NCBI GenBank assembly: GCA_943735955.1
Contig: OX030957.1
Coordinates: forward strand, 9,267,844-9,331,843
Origin: Piscicola geometra
Lineage: Eukaryota > Annelida > Clitellata > Hirudinida > Piscicolidae
Length of the DNA: 64,000 nt
Direction of reading: 5' to 3'
Part shown: piece after piece, positions 30,041-41,599 of the stretch
How the letters are laid out: each line of letters opens with the position of its first letter
How positions within the stretch are numbered: position 1 is the first letter of the stretch
The notes under the pieces: model-generated
Databases searched by the model: none
What the model saw: the letters and a program-made list of their open reading frames with translations, nothing else
What the model was told of the DNA's origin: nothing
Position numbers and translations under genes: made by a program

Positions 30041-33000
30041 ATGTCAAAAATTATTTCACCAAAGTTTTTGATTCTGACGACCTTGGCGACTATTATTGTC
30101 ATCTTTTTTTTTCAAGTTAGTGTTGGACACTTGTTATTTTCAAGATAGATTATGATTTTTTTAAATGTTAAACTAGCTTTAAATTTAATTCTTAAGATAG
30201 ATAATTTAATGAAGTTCAATAAAAGTTTTATTTTACCAAACAATAATCTAGTGAAAAGACTTATGCACATTTTTCAAACTGTTGAAATAGTAAGTTGAAT
30301 TTTATCAACTTCATTGAATCAAAAAATATTATTGAAAGAGAATCATGGGTTGAAGCATGGGCGGCGATCCTGGGGAATGCTGGGGTCCGGATTTCCCTAC
30401 TTTTGGATAGTCCGCCTTAACTTTTTTAAAAATAGCCATTTTAAAACTCTTGTTTTGATACGAGAATAATTGTTAAATATGACATAAAAAGAATAGTTAT
30501 AAAGTAATACATTGTGAGTAAGTGTAGTTATAGCGATAGCTGTCTGAATCCAAACTGTTCTTAGCTTACTTAAATATTTGTATCAAAACAGAATTAAAAA
30601 TTGTTTTTTAAGTAGGGGAAGGGAACTTGGATCCCACGACCCCCCCAGATCATCCATGCTGAGCAGGACCCCCCCCCCCAGATTTGCAGCAGATCGCCGC
30701 CCCTGGGTTGAAGTTATAATTTATAGTATTTTAAAATAATGATCAAAGTAGGCCTTAATCAACTACGATATAAAATAGCTTGAAATGAACTTAAATAAAA
30801 AAATGTAAAATAATATAATAAATAATATTATCATATCATTGAACCGAATGTATACATTTTGATTCCTACCTTTGCCTAGTAGCTTCTGGAGGAGAAATAA
30901 GCGCCACAAAAAATGTTAATGGCATAGGTTCGAGTGCAACATATGTCCTAACAGCCCATAGGGGCAAATATTTTTTTTTTCAAATGGCATTGAAGTTCCT
31001 ACGGGTTGTATGAAACTATAATAATCCTATGTCCATCCTCCATTTAAATCAACAGCACTGTATACTCAAGACCATGTTAACCCTATCACCATATTTAATC
31101 TTCTCACCATAAAATGCCCAACTGGTACCGGCTCCGATGGCTTGCCACAATGGTATCTCCAACTAATTGCACCCATAATCAGTACTCCACTTTCCATCAT
31201 CTTCAACAATTGCATTAACACTTCTTATTTTCCTCTTCAGTGGAAATCCAGCATTATTCATCCCATCCCCAAAACTAAACATCCAATATCGCCTCAAGAC
31301 TTTCGCCCCATTTCAGTCACTCCAATATTATCACGCCTTCTCGAAAAAATCATAGTTTCTCAATATATATACCCTTGCTTCAATCACCCATCAGTAATAC
31401 CTATTCTTAAAGATCAATTCGCCTTTCGCCCATCAGGTTCTCCCACTTCTGCCATAATTGCTATCACGTCTACCATCACTTCACTTCTCAAAACTAATAG
31501 TCATGTTCACCTTATTGCTCTTGACTTTACTAAAGCCTTTGACACTCTTGATCACCATACCCTCGCCTCCAATCTTGCACTTCTTCCTCTTGATGACAAC
31601 ATATATAACCTTCTCATTTCATTCCTTTCCAACCGATCACATTCCACCATTTATTTAAATCAACTTTCTAGTATCCTTCCCATCAACTCTAGCGTGGTCC
31701 AAGGCTCAGTTCTTGGTCCATCTACCTTTATAATCAACGCCTCTTCACTTCAACCCTATCACCCTTCTAATTATATTTTAAAATTCGCTGACGACACCTA
31801 TCTCATTATTCCATCATCTAACACCCACACCATCCAATCAGAGCTTGAATCCCTCTCTAAGTGGGCCAAGCTCAGTAATCTCTCACTCAACCTCAAAAAA
31901 TCATTTGAACTCATAGTCCATAATAGTTATAAACGCATCACACCACCAACTTTACATCCTTCCATTCAACGCACTAACAAACTCACTATCTTAGGTATCA
32001 CATTCACTGACACCCTTAACATTTCACCACACATAGATCACATTATCAATAAATGCTTTCAAACTTTTCATGCCATCAAAACAATCCGTTCCCATGGACT
32101 CTTTGGTGCCAAACTCTTTGACATCACTGAGTCCCTCATCATTTCTCACCTTAAGTATGCAGCTCCTTCTTGGTCTGGTTTTGCTAATCAGCCACACATT
32201 AAGCAACTCCAGTCCCTAATTAATAAACTCATAAGACTTAACTACCTTCCCTCTTTCTACCCATCTATCACTTCTATGTTTACCACTTTAGACACCAAAT
32301 TATTCTTTAAAATATCTAATAACTCTGACCACGTTCTTCACAATTTCTTACCCCCCCTTAAAAAATCTACTCATAACTTAAGACCCCGTAAACACAATTT
32401 TAATATCCCTATATATACTACGCTTGAAAGTAAAACATTCCTCCCTCGTCTTCTTAAATCTCACATTCTATAGTTTACATTTATATTTATATTATCATCT
32501 CTGATTCTTATTACTTATTTATCTACTTAATTATTACCTATTCACCATATCCTTTGTCTTGTAGTATTTTTTTTTTAAACCATTATCATTAGCATCAGTA
32601 TCCTATAATTATCTACTATTATCTTATGCAACATGTAACATGGCCTGCGTCTGTCAAACCGTGATTAATAAAGACAATAAATATAAAAAAAATAAAAAAA
32701 ATAAAAAAAAAATAATAAAAAAAAATAATGATCATAATTATTATTGTTAATACTGTTGTTATGTAGACGATTAATCTTTTATACGGGAATGATTAAGCCA
32801 AAATCAATAAAATGTTAAATAAAACGTTAATCAATAAGCTTGGTAACTTGTGGTAGGTGAAATATGAATTTTAAAAAGGAAAAAAAAAAGCTATATTTTT
32901 GTGAAGGTAAACATAAACATATCCATCCAGCTCTAGAATAAATATTCCTATATCAGTAGAAAAGCAAATCAATTAAATGAGAAAAATCTATTAAAATACA

Positions 33001-36000
33001 AGTTTTATATACATTTTATCCTTTATCAAGGCTTTACATTGTTTAACTGGAAAAATACTTCACTTGGATTTTTTATTTTTGGTTTGTAAAGGAAATGGTA
33101 GGCACCATTATAGATTATAGATCACCATTAAAAGTAAAACTTTCTTAGTCTTATTTAGATTTATCGAGCTTTTTTTTCTTACATTTTTAGCCAATTTTCC
33201 ATTTTCCATAGTTTCGATTGTTTTAGAAATCTAAATTTTTTTTCGTTTGCGCTTAAATCACTGCTTCAATTAAGAACAATAATGTAGCCGCTAAAGACGT
33301 TTGTAAAGAAATGTCAGCGTGAACCTTCCATTCTCCACTTTCCTGACTGTCTTTTACAAAAAAATATTTGTAAGTCTTTGTTTGAGGATTCCTTAGAAGC
33401 GTTACTTGGGAGGATGCTGTGGAGGCCAACCACACTTCCAGGGGCGGCGATCTGCGGAACATATTGGGGGGATCCTCCCCAGGGTTGGAATCAAAGAACC
33501 GTTATCGGCCAATACAGTACAAGCGATACTATTTAGTATTGTTTACTGTAGTGAAAATTATTTTCATATTAACTATTAATATTTGTATTACCAAACATTA
33601 AAAAAAAAGTTTGCTATTCAATAAAAATACGTTTCAATTGCCACTATGAGCGATTTGAAGAAGAACAATAGCGATTTTAGTACCTTTTATTATTTGTCAT
33701 CTATATAAGTTCAATTACAACTAGCCATCAACCCATCAAATAAATTTTATAACATCTTGTTTTCCATTCATTTCTGAGCCAAATAGTTTAAAAAAAAGTA
33801 CAAATAGATTTAAATTTGCCAAAGTTATAAACAAATATACAATGATGCATTTTTTGTGGCCCACAGTGAATATTTAGATAACATAAAATATCCTTTCTGC
33901 CGGTCCTCCTGCCCTCTCCTTACAGCTCGTTTACTCCAATTTTCAAAAAGACCCTTTCGAATGTCTGACCGGCTGGCAAAGTCATCTGCTAGCTTTTCAA
34001 ATCCAGACTGTCAAGTATATCATCATGTGCATGACAAACGGCCAGTGAATTCAAGCGAGGCTTTGTCATAGGTGCACGCAACCAAGTCTTAAGACGCCAC
34101 AAAGCGCTAAAAGGTCTTTCTGCAGTACATGACGTTATTGGACACACAAGCATGAACCTGATCAATCTTTCAACCTAAGGAAACAGATGTCTGACTTCTG
34201 TGATCAAAGCTTGCTTTATTTTTTGCGTCTGTGCTCAAGTTCATACTGGTCTTTAAACATAGTTAACTGTGAACAAAAACTATTAGCATTTAACTCACGA
34301 TACTGCTTGCAAATGGTTCACTTCACCAGTTAGCAACATTGTCTCCAGCTGCAAGTATTAACGCAAACCAGGAGAATCTCGATTAAACCTTTCTGTGAGT
34401 TGCATGATTGCAATGTCTATGACAGCGTAATATGCTGCTCGATAATGTTCCTCTGGTGTTGTTGCTACATAAGCTGGACCCAGCCCACAATAATTTTGTG
34501 GCGGCTTTCACACCCGAGGTACAGCAATCGGCTCGAGATCATATGCCAAAACCATACTGTTGACATCTCTGAAAAAGGCGTTAAACTGTTCATCTGATCG
34601 TAGGCGACGCAGTTCTTGCACAACTGAATCAGTCGCTGCAACAATTTCACTGATCGTGGCACTTGCTGACTGCAACGACTTGTTTAACTGTTCCAGAAGT
34701 GAAAACACCAAAACAACTACATTGAGTACTACAGTCTAGTAGTGCCCTGTTGAGAAAGGGCTCAAGCATTTCAGCTGTTTCATCAGCAGTACCAATGGAA
34801 GCAAAGGATTCCAAGCTAACAGGTACCACTTCATAATGTTCAAGCACAGAAGACAATGTAGATACTCTAGTCAGTCATCTTGTAGGACAAAGAAGTTTTA
34901 TATTATACTTTTTATTCAGTGGCTCATCAGGAAAAGCAATTATAAGAGACACTAAAGCATCACTAAACTGCTTCTTAACCTTCCCTGAACGATTGTAAAA
35001 AGCACCTAACTCTTGGACAAACTGAAGTGAATTGCTCACAAAGGGATTTGCGGCAGCCGTGTGCTGGGCAACAAGATTTGTACAGTGTGCAGAACAGTGG
35101 AAAAACAATGCTGATAATAGCCTGACAATCATGATATTGGCGGTTCATGTTAGCAGCGCCGTTATAAGTCTGACCTCTTAGTTTTTCTATAGGTAGCATA
35201 ATTCTGATCAGAACATCTTTTACTACAGCAGATAATGTTTTTCCGATCGTGTCTGGTAGGCTGAATAAACCAATAAATTGTTCATTAACATTCAGAGCTT
35301 CATCAAAAAAACGAATGCATATCGATTCCTGCTCTAACCCATTGCAGTCTTGTGTGCCGTTAACCACAACACCAAACTGACTTGATTTGGCATCACTATG
35401 TTTTTAACGATAGAATGAGCTAAAAACCTCAGCATTTCTTTTTGGCAGTTATGGGATATAAAAGTTTGATTTAACCAAAATTTTAGTTAATATTCGAGGC
35501 TTTTTGAAATTCATTAACTTTGGTTCATCCAAAAAATTGAAAGGGTCGATATAGAAGTGGACCTCAGAACTACCCTATGAATATCGCCCATGCAAAATAA
35601 GTAGCACAATATAAATTATTTGTAAAAAAATGTAAATCTGTCTGCTTGCAAAAAGTGATCCGATATTTTCTGAAAAGCATTCTGATTGTCTGCTTGCAAA
35701 ATTTGAAAAATCAGAAATTTAATTTTTATGAATATATTTTATTATTTTAAATCCATAAATATAAAAAGAAGAGTAGGTGGATCAGTATTTGAGTAAGCAA
35801 AGAGTAATTTTGCTTCAGGCAGCTATCACTATAACTACGCCTACCCAAAATATATTACTGAATAAAAATTCTGTTTCATGCTATGGTTGACGATTATGCT
35901 TGTATAAAGATAGGAGTTGAAAAATTATTGTATTTGAAAAACTGAAGGGGTCTATGTTGAGATGGACCCCAGGACCCCTTGCATCGCTGCCCATACATAC

Positions 36001-39000
36001 TTACAATGTATAACTGTATTCGAATTTTTTTATCCCATTGTTGACGATTAGGCTCGTATCAAAATTAGAGATGAAAAATGTTTATCTTTAAAAGAGTGAC
36101 AGCGTCCTTGTAAAGGTGGACCCCAGACCCCCTCAGGATTCCCGCCTACGCCATTGAGATTAAAAAAACTATGTGAAGGAGTATTTAAGCAAGCAAAGAA
36201 TATTTTTGTTTTAGACAGCAATCAATTTAACTACACATACTCACAATGTATTACTGTATAAACATTTACTTTCATGCCATGGTTGACGATTATATTTATA
36301 TAAAAAAAGGAATTGTTAAATACAAAAAAGGAAAAAAAGTGGGTAAGTCCCTATTGAGGTGGACCCCCCCCCCACTAAAAAAAAGTGGGAGGGTCCTGAC
36401 CCCAGGATCCCCCAGGATCGCCGCCCATGCACACTACCATGAACTTAAAAAAAAGAAAGAGAAAGAGAATAAAGAAGCAAATACGAAGAGCCAGAAAGCA
36501 ACTTTTGAATGCCGTCATCGTCATTTGCAGCAAGGCCTTGTGCAACCCTAATTCTGCCAAGTCATAGTTAGCACATAATGGACATTTTCGAAAATGCTAG
36601 ACAGTTTTATTTTTATTGCATTTTTTAATGTAAAACCAAATAAAGATTTTTCAGTTTTTTTCGCTTTAAATTCGATAAGTAGTACTCCAAATCTTTCTGT
36701 TACTGTATCTATAATTAAATACAGTGATTTCGCTTCTCACAAAGCAATTCTAGTGAAGTACAAAATTTATTACAACCACTGTTTGTTGAATCTCTTGTCA
36801 TTTCATCCCAACAGCTATTCCCAAGTTAAGAATTCGTTTACTTCCGTGATCATTATCCAAAAATGCTTCACTTTCGAACAGTACTCTGTTTAGGTACCAA
36901 ATTTCAGGCACTCTTTTAAAAGTTTTGATGGCCTATACTGTTTTAAAATAAAAAAATCTTTATCATAATAAATTGCAAAAAAAAATCCAAAAATTCTAGA
37001 ATATTTTAGCTCAGAGTTATTAACCGTGATGAGTGGCAGCGTGGCTTGCTTTGCTATCGCATGTGTTTAAAAGTAACTTATTGTTAAGCTCAAGGGCGGC
37101 AATCTGCTGCAAACCTTGGAGGGTCCTTACCAGCAAAGACGATCTTGGGGGAGTTCTGGGATCCGGACCTCTCTTCCCCCCCCCCCTTAAAAAACATTTT
37201 TTAACTTTTGTTTCTATACGAATATTTAAGTAATCATTGAAAAGTTTTAATTTAGACAGCTATAACTATAACTACACATACTAAAATGTTTTGATAGGTA
37301 AAAATTCTGTTTTATGCCATGTATGACGATTATGTTCCCATCAAAATAAGAGTTTGAAATTTTTTAATTTTCACTACCAAAAAGTGGGAAGGGGGGTCCG
37401 GACCCCAGGACCCCTCCAGGATCGCCCCGCCCATGGTTAGGCTAAATTCATCGCTTGTCTTTGAAAAATTCTCGAATATTGTTCCCAGTTTTATTTCAAA
37501 ATAATTAACTAAAAGAGCTTCATATGCTTGACAACTTTCAGCTCATATCAACGACGAGATAAGATAAGGCTCTCTATGCAATCACCGGTGTTTCTTGAAA
37601 CTGAACTCTTTTAATATTTGTAAAAACATCTATTTCCAAAAATATTAATTTGCAAACAGCATGTTTCTAATAGTCACTTTTCAAATGTTCTTTTTTTATC
37701 TTCAGTTAAGCTAGTTGGAAAGACTGGTATAGTCTGAAAATAAAAACCCTCAGTTCATGTTTCTGAAGCACATTTCAATGTAACAGCAAAAAGAGGCGAA
37801 GCAACAAAAAAACTTCGATGTTTAATTAGATTTTTTGCGTAACATCTGAAAAAACAGATACTTCTCGTAATGGTTAGTTCACTTGCATAAATGTTTTTCC
37901 ATGAAAGAAACCATTTTAAAATTGTGCAACAATAAATCAACTTAAAAATAGTTATTATATGTTTATATACATTATTTATATGTATATTATTTTAAATTTA
38001 TGAGTTGCTTTGATGCATTGAAAGTGGGAGATTTCTAAGAAGCAACAATAGACTTTGGTGCAGTCGTTTTTATTAGATTGACAAATAACATAAGCCTACT
38101 GTTTAATTAAAATAACCAAATTTAGTGAAAAAATTATAGCATCTAGGAGGATAAATAAAAAAGGCTTTAAAAAATTGTAATGATAGTTAATTTATTATTA
38201 AATTTTTGAAAATTTTGAAAATTTAAAATCTAACGCCGATCGCTGCAGAAATAATCACTAAAGTTTTTAAAAAAATGTATTTTTCCTTAATTTAAAAACG
38301 TGTCATTTCAACCATAAAACTGTCACTGTTGGCCTTCTTTAGTCTCGGAAGAAAATGGATTTGCACATTGTATACTGTGGATATATAATCCCACTATAGA
38401 GGGGCAATCTCTGTCACAAGGTGAAAAAATGAAGCTTGAGTGCTGATCGTTTTTTCTGCGCAAACGCTCGTCACTGGCAAACTAGCGAATCTTGGCTTTT
38501 CCCACTTCTGATCCCACACGCACATCGTCTCTCCAGTTGCATTTATTTTAAACAAACAACTTTCAACTGCTGAAGTTGTTTCTATAGATTTGAGATCACG
38601 TTTGCAGAAGTCCTTGTAGCAAAGGTATGACCTGCCCGTTGCTCTTCAACATGATATCTTCAAACTGAAAAATAGAACCTTCTTGGAAAGTCGGTTGTTC
38701 TGCATCTGACCATCGGAGACGTCTTAAAGGAGGAGAGTGATCATTAGTTTAGTTTAAGGATTTAAAGACCACGCTGGTCTTTTGACCTCTTATATATTAA
38801 GTTATAAAAAAAAATAACAAATAATAAGAATAAAAATGAAAATTTCGGGGATGGCTTAGATGGTAGACGTCGGATTTGCGACTTTAAGGTTGTCTGTTTT
38901 AATCTCTGACAAGCAACCGTGAACTATCATATACCTAGTGTATATGATGCGGTGTTTGCCACGTATGCATTGAGAGATGTGTACGTCGTGTGGAGTGGCG

Positions 39001-41290
39001 CCTCTGGTGCATAAGAACCATGGTTGCATGGCCTGCCTCTGTCAGGCTGTGAGCAATACAGGGCATTGAAAAAAAAAAGATAAATAAACTAGAAATGGCT
39101 GTCTTCTCAAGCACTTAGTTGTTTGTGACATGGTCTCTCCAAGAGATTAGAAAGCGCTTAACCTATTTTCAGTGAGTGGGAGCAAAGACGCAGCCATAAA
39201 CTTTTATGTTCTTTGCTTTTTCTTGTAATTGCAGTATTTTCTGCATATTCGATAAAAAATTTGTTTTAATTTTAACATTAATTTTCTTTTTAGTTATAAA
39301 TGTGACTTTACGAGACAGCAACGATCGAGAAGCAAAATATAAAACTCCTGAAGAATATTCAATATTGTCGTGTTAAAAAACGGCTGTACTTAATGGTTTT
39401 GATATTCTGTTTTAAGTTAGGTTTTTTAGATAAAGTTTTTTCTAAGTACAAATCACTAAAAAAACCAGGCCACGGAGTGATCTGTTTGAAATTCCTTTTT
39501 TATTCATGCATTCATTAATCAATCCTTTCCAGTTTCCTAGTTCCTTGGTTTTTATCCTACAAGAAAGTAAGTCTGATCAACTATTGGCGGCAAAGAGCTT
39601 TCCAAAACTTCCAGGAAAAGAAGTTCAAAAGTTACCTATGTCGACAAAAGTTGACAAATCCCGAATCATAGATCTTACCATTCCAGCCAATATTACAGGC
39701 CAGCAGTATGAAGAGCTCTACGTCAAGTTAGGAGACTTGAAGATATTTGATCCCATGGCGGATAATTTGTGCTTCTACACAACATTGACCATTCTATTAA
39801 CAAGAGCGTTTTAAAGTTAACTAGACGTCTATTTGTTTATATCATTATGAGTAATTCAGAGCAGTTCAGATATTATTACTCTTCTTTACGACTTTCAATT
39901 TTTTCAAATGATTTTCAACAGGTACGCTGAGTCCATTGAAGTTGACTGCAACAAGGGCGAGAGAATGGGCAGAGCAGGAGACGGAGGTTGGCCAATGTGC
40001 ATCGACCCAAACTTCATACCCAAGCAGCCCTGCATCATCTACTCATTCGAGTTAGTCATTTGTGTTAGATCATCTACTCAATCGGGGGTTCTCATGTTGG
40101 AAGTAATGGTGTGAATTTTTGAGTTTCAACTTTTATTACTGTATTTTTATCAGTACTAATTAGTATCGGCTTCTTGGAACTAGTTCCAAGCACATTACTT
40201 TTTTAATGGCGCTTAAGTTGCTTTCGGTAGGGGCCATCTTCTCAGAGAATCTTCGGCAACTAGGGTGTCTGGATGTCAAACCCAAAGCCTTTAAATTTGA
40301 AAAATATTCAGCCATTTAATAATTTTTAATAGATTCATAAATTAAAAATAAAAAAGCTGGAAATAACTTTGAAAATGTTTATTTCTTAAGAATCAACAAT
40401 GAATGGTCTTTCGATGACGCTTGTGACCTCAAGTTCTCATGCACCCACAGAGCATTTGACCCAAGGTTGGTTTGGAATTTAACTTATAAAAACAATAAGA
40501 ATTATTTGCTCAAAATATGTTTGAGCAAGCCCACTTTCCTTGACAATAAAATTCGCTGAAGTTTGTTTGAAGCCTATTAGAATGGTATAGAATCCAATGT
40601 TTATAAATACAGATTCATTAAATTTTTAAAATTTTTAAAGAAAATTTTGTAATTTAATTTTTGAATTTATCATTCGTTCTCAGCTGGGCAAACTTCACAA
40701 AATACATAGTATTAATAAATTTTATTGCAAAAAACAATCCTACCAGTATGAAAAAAGTGAACCACAAAAGAGGCAAGAAGATTTTATTTTACGATGAGGG
40801 TCTGGCAGGCTCGAACAAATTCACTCCAGATAACTTATGGCGACTGAACACTTTGCAAAGCTTCAGAGAGATTTTCGATGAAACCGATGTGAGTTTTTAA
40901 GCGAATGATAAACCAAAAAAGTGTACTTTAAGTAACATTTATGGTTCAATAACTATTTAAAACCTAATCTTTCAGGCGGTGATTGATTATTTGAAAATGG
41001 ACATTGAGTACTGGGAGTGGGAGAGCATGCAGACCGCCATCAGACAAGGTGCTCTTAGGAAAGTCAAGCAGCTAGCAATTGAATTCCACCGTGATGAAAC
41101 ACATTTGAGAACAACCTCCTTGGATAAATACAAAATATTCTTTGAAGTCTTTCAAGGACTCCGGGATCAAGGCTTTTATAAGTGGAACTTTCACTTGAAT
41201 ACTTTAACCGTCAACCCGACTTCAATTTACAGCAAAAAGCCTATTTCTTGCTGTTATGAGATTATATTCTTGAATGTTAACTATTTGTAG
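30041..41290 (+). CDS. METTL24-like: METTL24-like putative methyltransferase, array gene 2 (altered SFG motif)
   Basis: Predicted 309-residue membrane-anchored protein. Exons: 30041-30115, 39533-39726, 39922-40050, 40391-40465, 40747-40888, 40976-41290, with the same phases as genes 1 and 3. The anchor exon encodes FLILTTLATIIVIFFFQ, related to the other anchors. Exon 3 is nearly identical to genes 1 and 3 but ends TTCGA|GTTAGT, so splicing gives SFE instead of SFG at about residue 133, and INNEW instead of INNDW. The glycine belongs to the presumed cofactor-binding loop, so activity may be impaired. DYLKMDIEYWEW and the C-terminal CC pair are retained. AATAAA is at 41563. The first intron (9.4 kb) holds MITEs, an RT-bearing LINE, a zf-MYM hAT relic and a SINE. 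Assignment of the remote anchor exon is inferred from the parallel structure of genes 1 and 3. Confidence 0.82.
30356..30705. mobile_element. hAT-type MITE (family M1), 350 bp, perfect target duplication
   Basis: It is flanked by identical GGTTGAAG octamers (30348-30355, 30706-30713). One end is CATGGGCGGCGATCCTGGGG and the other in complement is CAGGGGCGGCGATCTGCTGC. The interior is AT-rich and non-coding and contains the shared TTGTGAGTA and AGCTGTCTG blocks. Confidence 0.92.
31040..32700 (+). mobile_element. 5'-truncated non-LTR retrotransposon LINE-R (CR1/Rex-like)
   Basis: It starts inside the ORF2 reverse transcriptase region and runs to a 3' terminus CATGGCCTGCGTCTGTCAAA ...AATAAAGAC followed by an A-rich tail at 32680-32720. 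A shorter copy is inserted in an L2 at 12.43 kb. The 3' terminus is shared with SINE-A copies. It lies in the first intron of METTL24-like gene 2, in the sense orientation. Confidence 0.9.
31142..32473 (+). pseudogene. LINE-R reverse transcriptase ORF2, partial, 443 open codons
   Basis: The frame includes DFRPISVTPILSRLLEKIIV, KDQFAFRPSGSPTSAI, LIALDFTKAFDTLDHH, VVQGSVLGPSTFIINASSLQ, KFADDTYLIIPSS and LTILGITFTDTLNISPHIDH. These are RT motifs 1 to 7 including the catalytic FADD. The frame is open upstream of the first marked codon back to about 31040 but lacks the endonuclease domain and a true start, so it is a 5'-truncated copy. The usual LF after QGSVLGP appears as ST. Few disabling mutations suggest a fairly recent insertion. 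Confidence 0.9.
33253..33417 (-). other. Coding-like open frame, possible orphan terminal exon
   Basis: After a possible acceptor (CCTCCACAG) the minus strand reads about 54 codons. They include LLRNPQTKTYKYFFVKDSQE and end in the hydrophobic TSLAATLLFLIEAVI before a stop. Composition and hydrophobic C-terminus resemble a real protein end, for example a membrane or GPI signal. No family is recognised, no partner exon is visible, and an M1 fragment adjoins it at 33439. Confidence 0.25.
33439..33515. mobile_element. Family M1 MITE end fragment
   Basis: It begins CAGGGGCGGCGATCTGCGGA and matches the first 75 bases of the M1 copy near 28766, including GGGTTGGAATCAAAGAACCG. The other end is missing. 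Confidence 0.75.
33860..35480 (-). pseudogene. zf-MYM-type hAT transposase relic
   Basis: Minus-strand frames in order give GTQDCNGLEQESICIRFFDE, PIEKLRGQTYNGAANMNRQY, HCSAHCTNLVAQHTAAAN, LQFVQELGAFYNRSGKVKKQ and finally FSALWRLKTWLRAPMTKPRL with NSLAVCHAHDDILDSL. These are hallmarks of ZMYM1-like hAT proteins: the catalytic core with GAANM, AHCxNL, then the FSALRRLKTWLR...RLN dimerisation end. Several frameshifts and stops separate them. The N-terminal zinc finger is not seen. It sits antisense in the first intron of METTL24-like gene 2. Confidence 0.85.
35760..36432. mobile_element. Composite of family M1 MITEs
   Basis: It parallels 28.87-29.29 kb. Blocks with TGGACCCCAGGACCCC, CCCGCCTACGCC and the final complement CATGGGCGGCGATCCTGGGG (36432) alternate with the ACATACTCACAATGTATTAC core. 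The similarity suggests a duplicated or repeatedly recombined cluster. Confidence 0.65.
37091..37435. mobile_element. hAT-type MITE (family M1), 345 bp, with target duplication
   Basis: The ends are CAAGGGCGGCAATCTGCTGC and, in complement, CATGGGCGGGGCGATCC. The flanks GTTAAGCT (37083-37090) and GTTAGGCT (37436-37443) match at 7 of 8 bases. Confidence 0.85.
38330..38740 (-). pseudogene. Probable LINE ORF2 C-terminal relic
   Basis: The minus strand gives SIFQFEDIMLKSNGQVIPLL, ASDERLRRKND and CDRDCPSIVGLYIHSIQCAN. The last resembles the CxRxCxSRIGLYSHxRxC zinc-knuckle-like end of some RTE-type LINE proteins. Stops interrupt it. The assignment is from motif memory only. Confidence 0.4.
38847..39080 (+). 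mobile_element. tRNA-derived SINE-A with LINE-like 3' tail
   Basis: The head is GGATGGCTTAGATGGTAGAC with a degraded B box (GTCTGTTTTAATCTC). The body contains CGTGAACTATCATATACCTA and GAGAGATGTGTACGTCGTGT. The end is GCATGGCCTGCCTCTGTCAG and an A-run. Same family as 27.15 kb. Confidence 0.85.
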
Positions 41291-41599
41291 CTGCTCGTGA
41301 ATTAAAAAAATATGCTTATTACCTTAGAAAAATACTCTTTGTATTTTTGTTTTTCACACGGAATTTAGAATACATTGTTAGTAAATAAGTTTTTTGTTAT
41401 CAAAAAAAGTGTTTATAAAATTTAAAAAAATAATCTTTATTTTTAATTGCCAATTTTTTCCGCTGATTTTACTCGTAATTATACATTTAATTATATATAT
41501 TTTTGGCCTTGAAGCTCGTCTTGTTCATAATATTCGTCGTTATATTGTATTGAAACTGTTTTAATAAAAATTGATAATTATATTTCAAAAGGTCAAATC

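Noticed and set aside
32024..32206. 60-codon minus-strand frame (also at 12264-12491, MLNVWLISKTRP...)
   Set aside because: The shared start is antisense to the LINE-R coding region. At 12264-12491 the rest of the frame is the L2 C-terminus.
36594..36893. 99-codon plus-strand frame
   Set aside because: Low-complexity AT-driven composition in a MITE-rich intron; no homology recognised.
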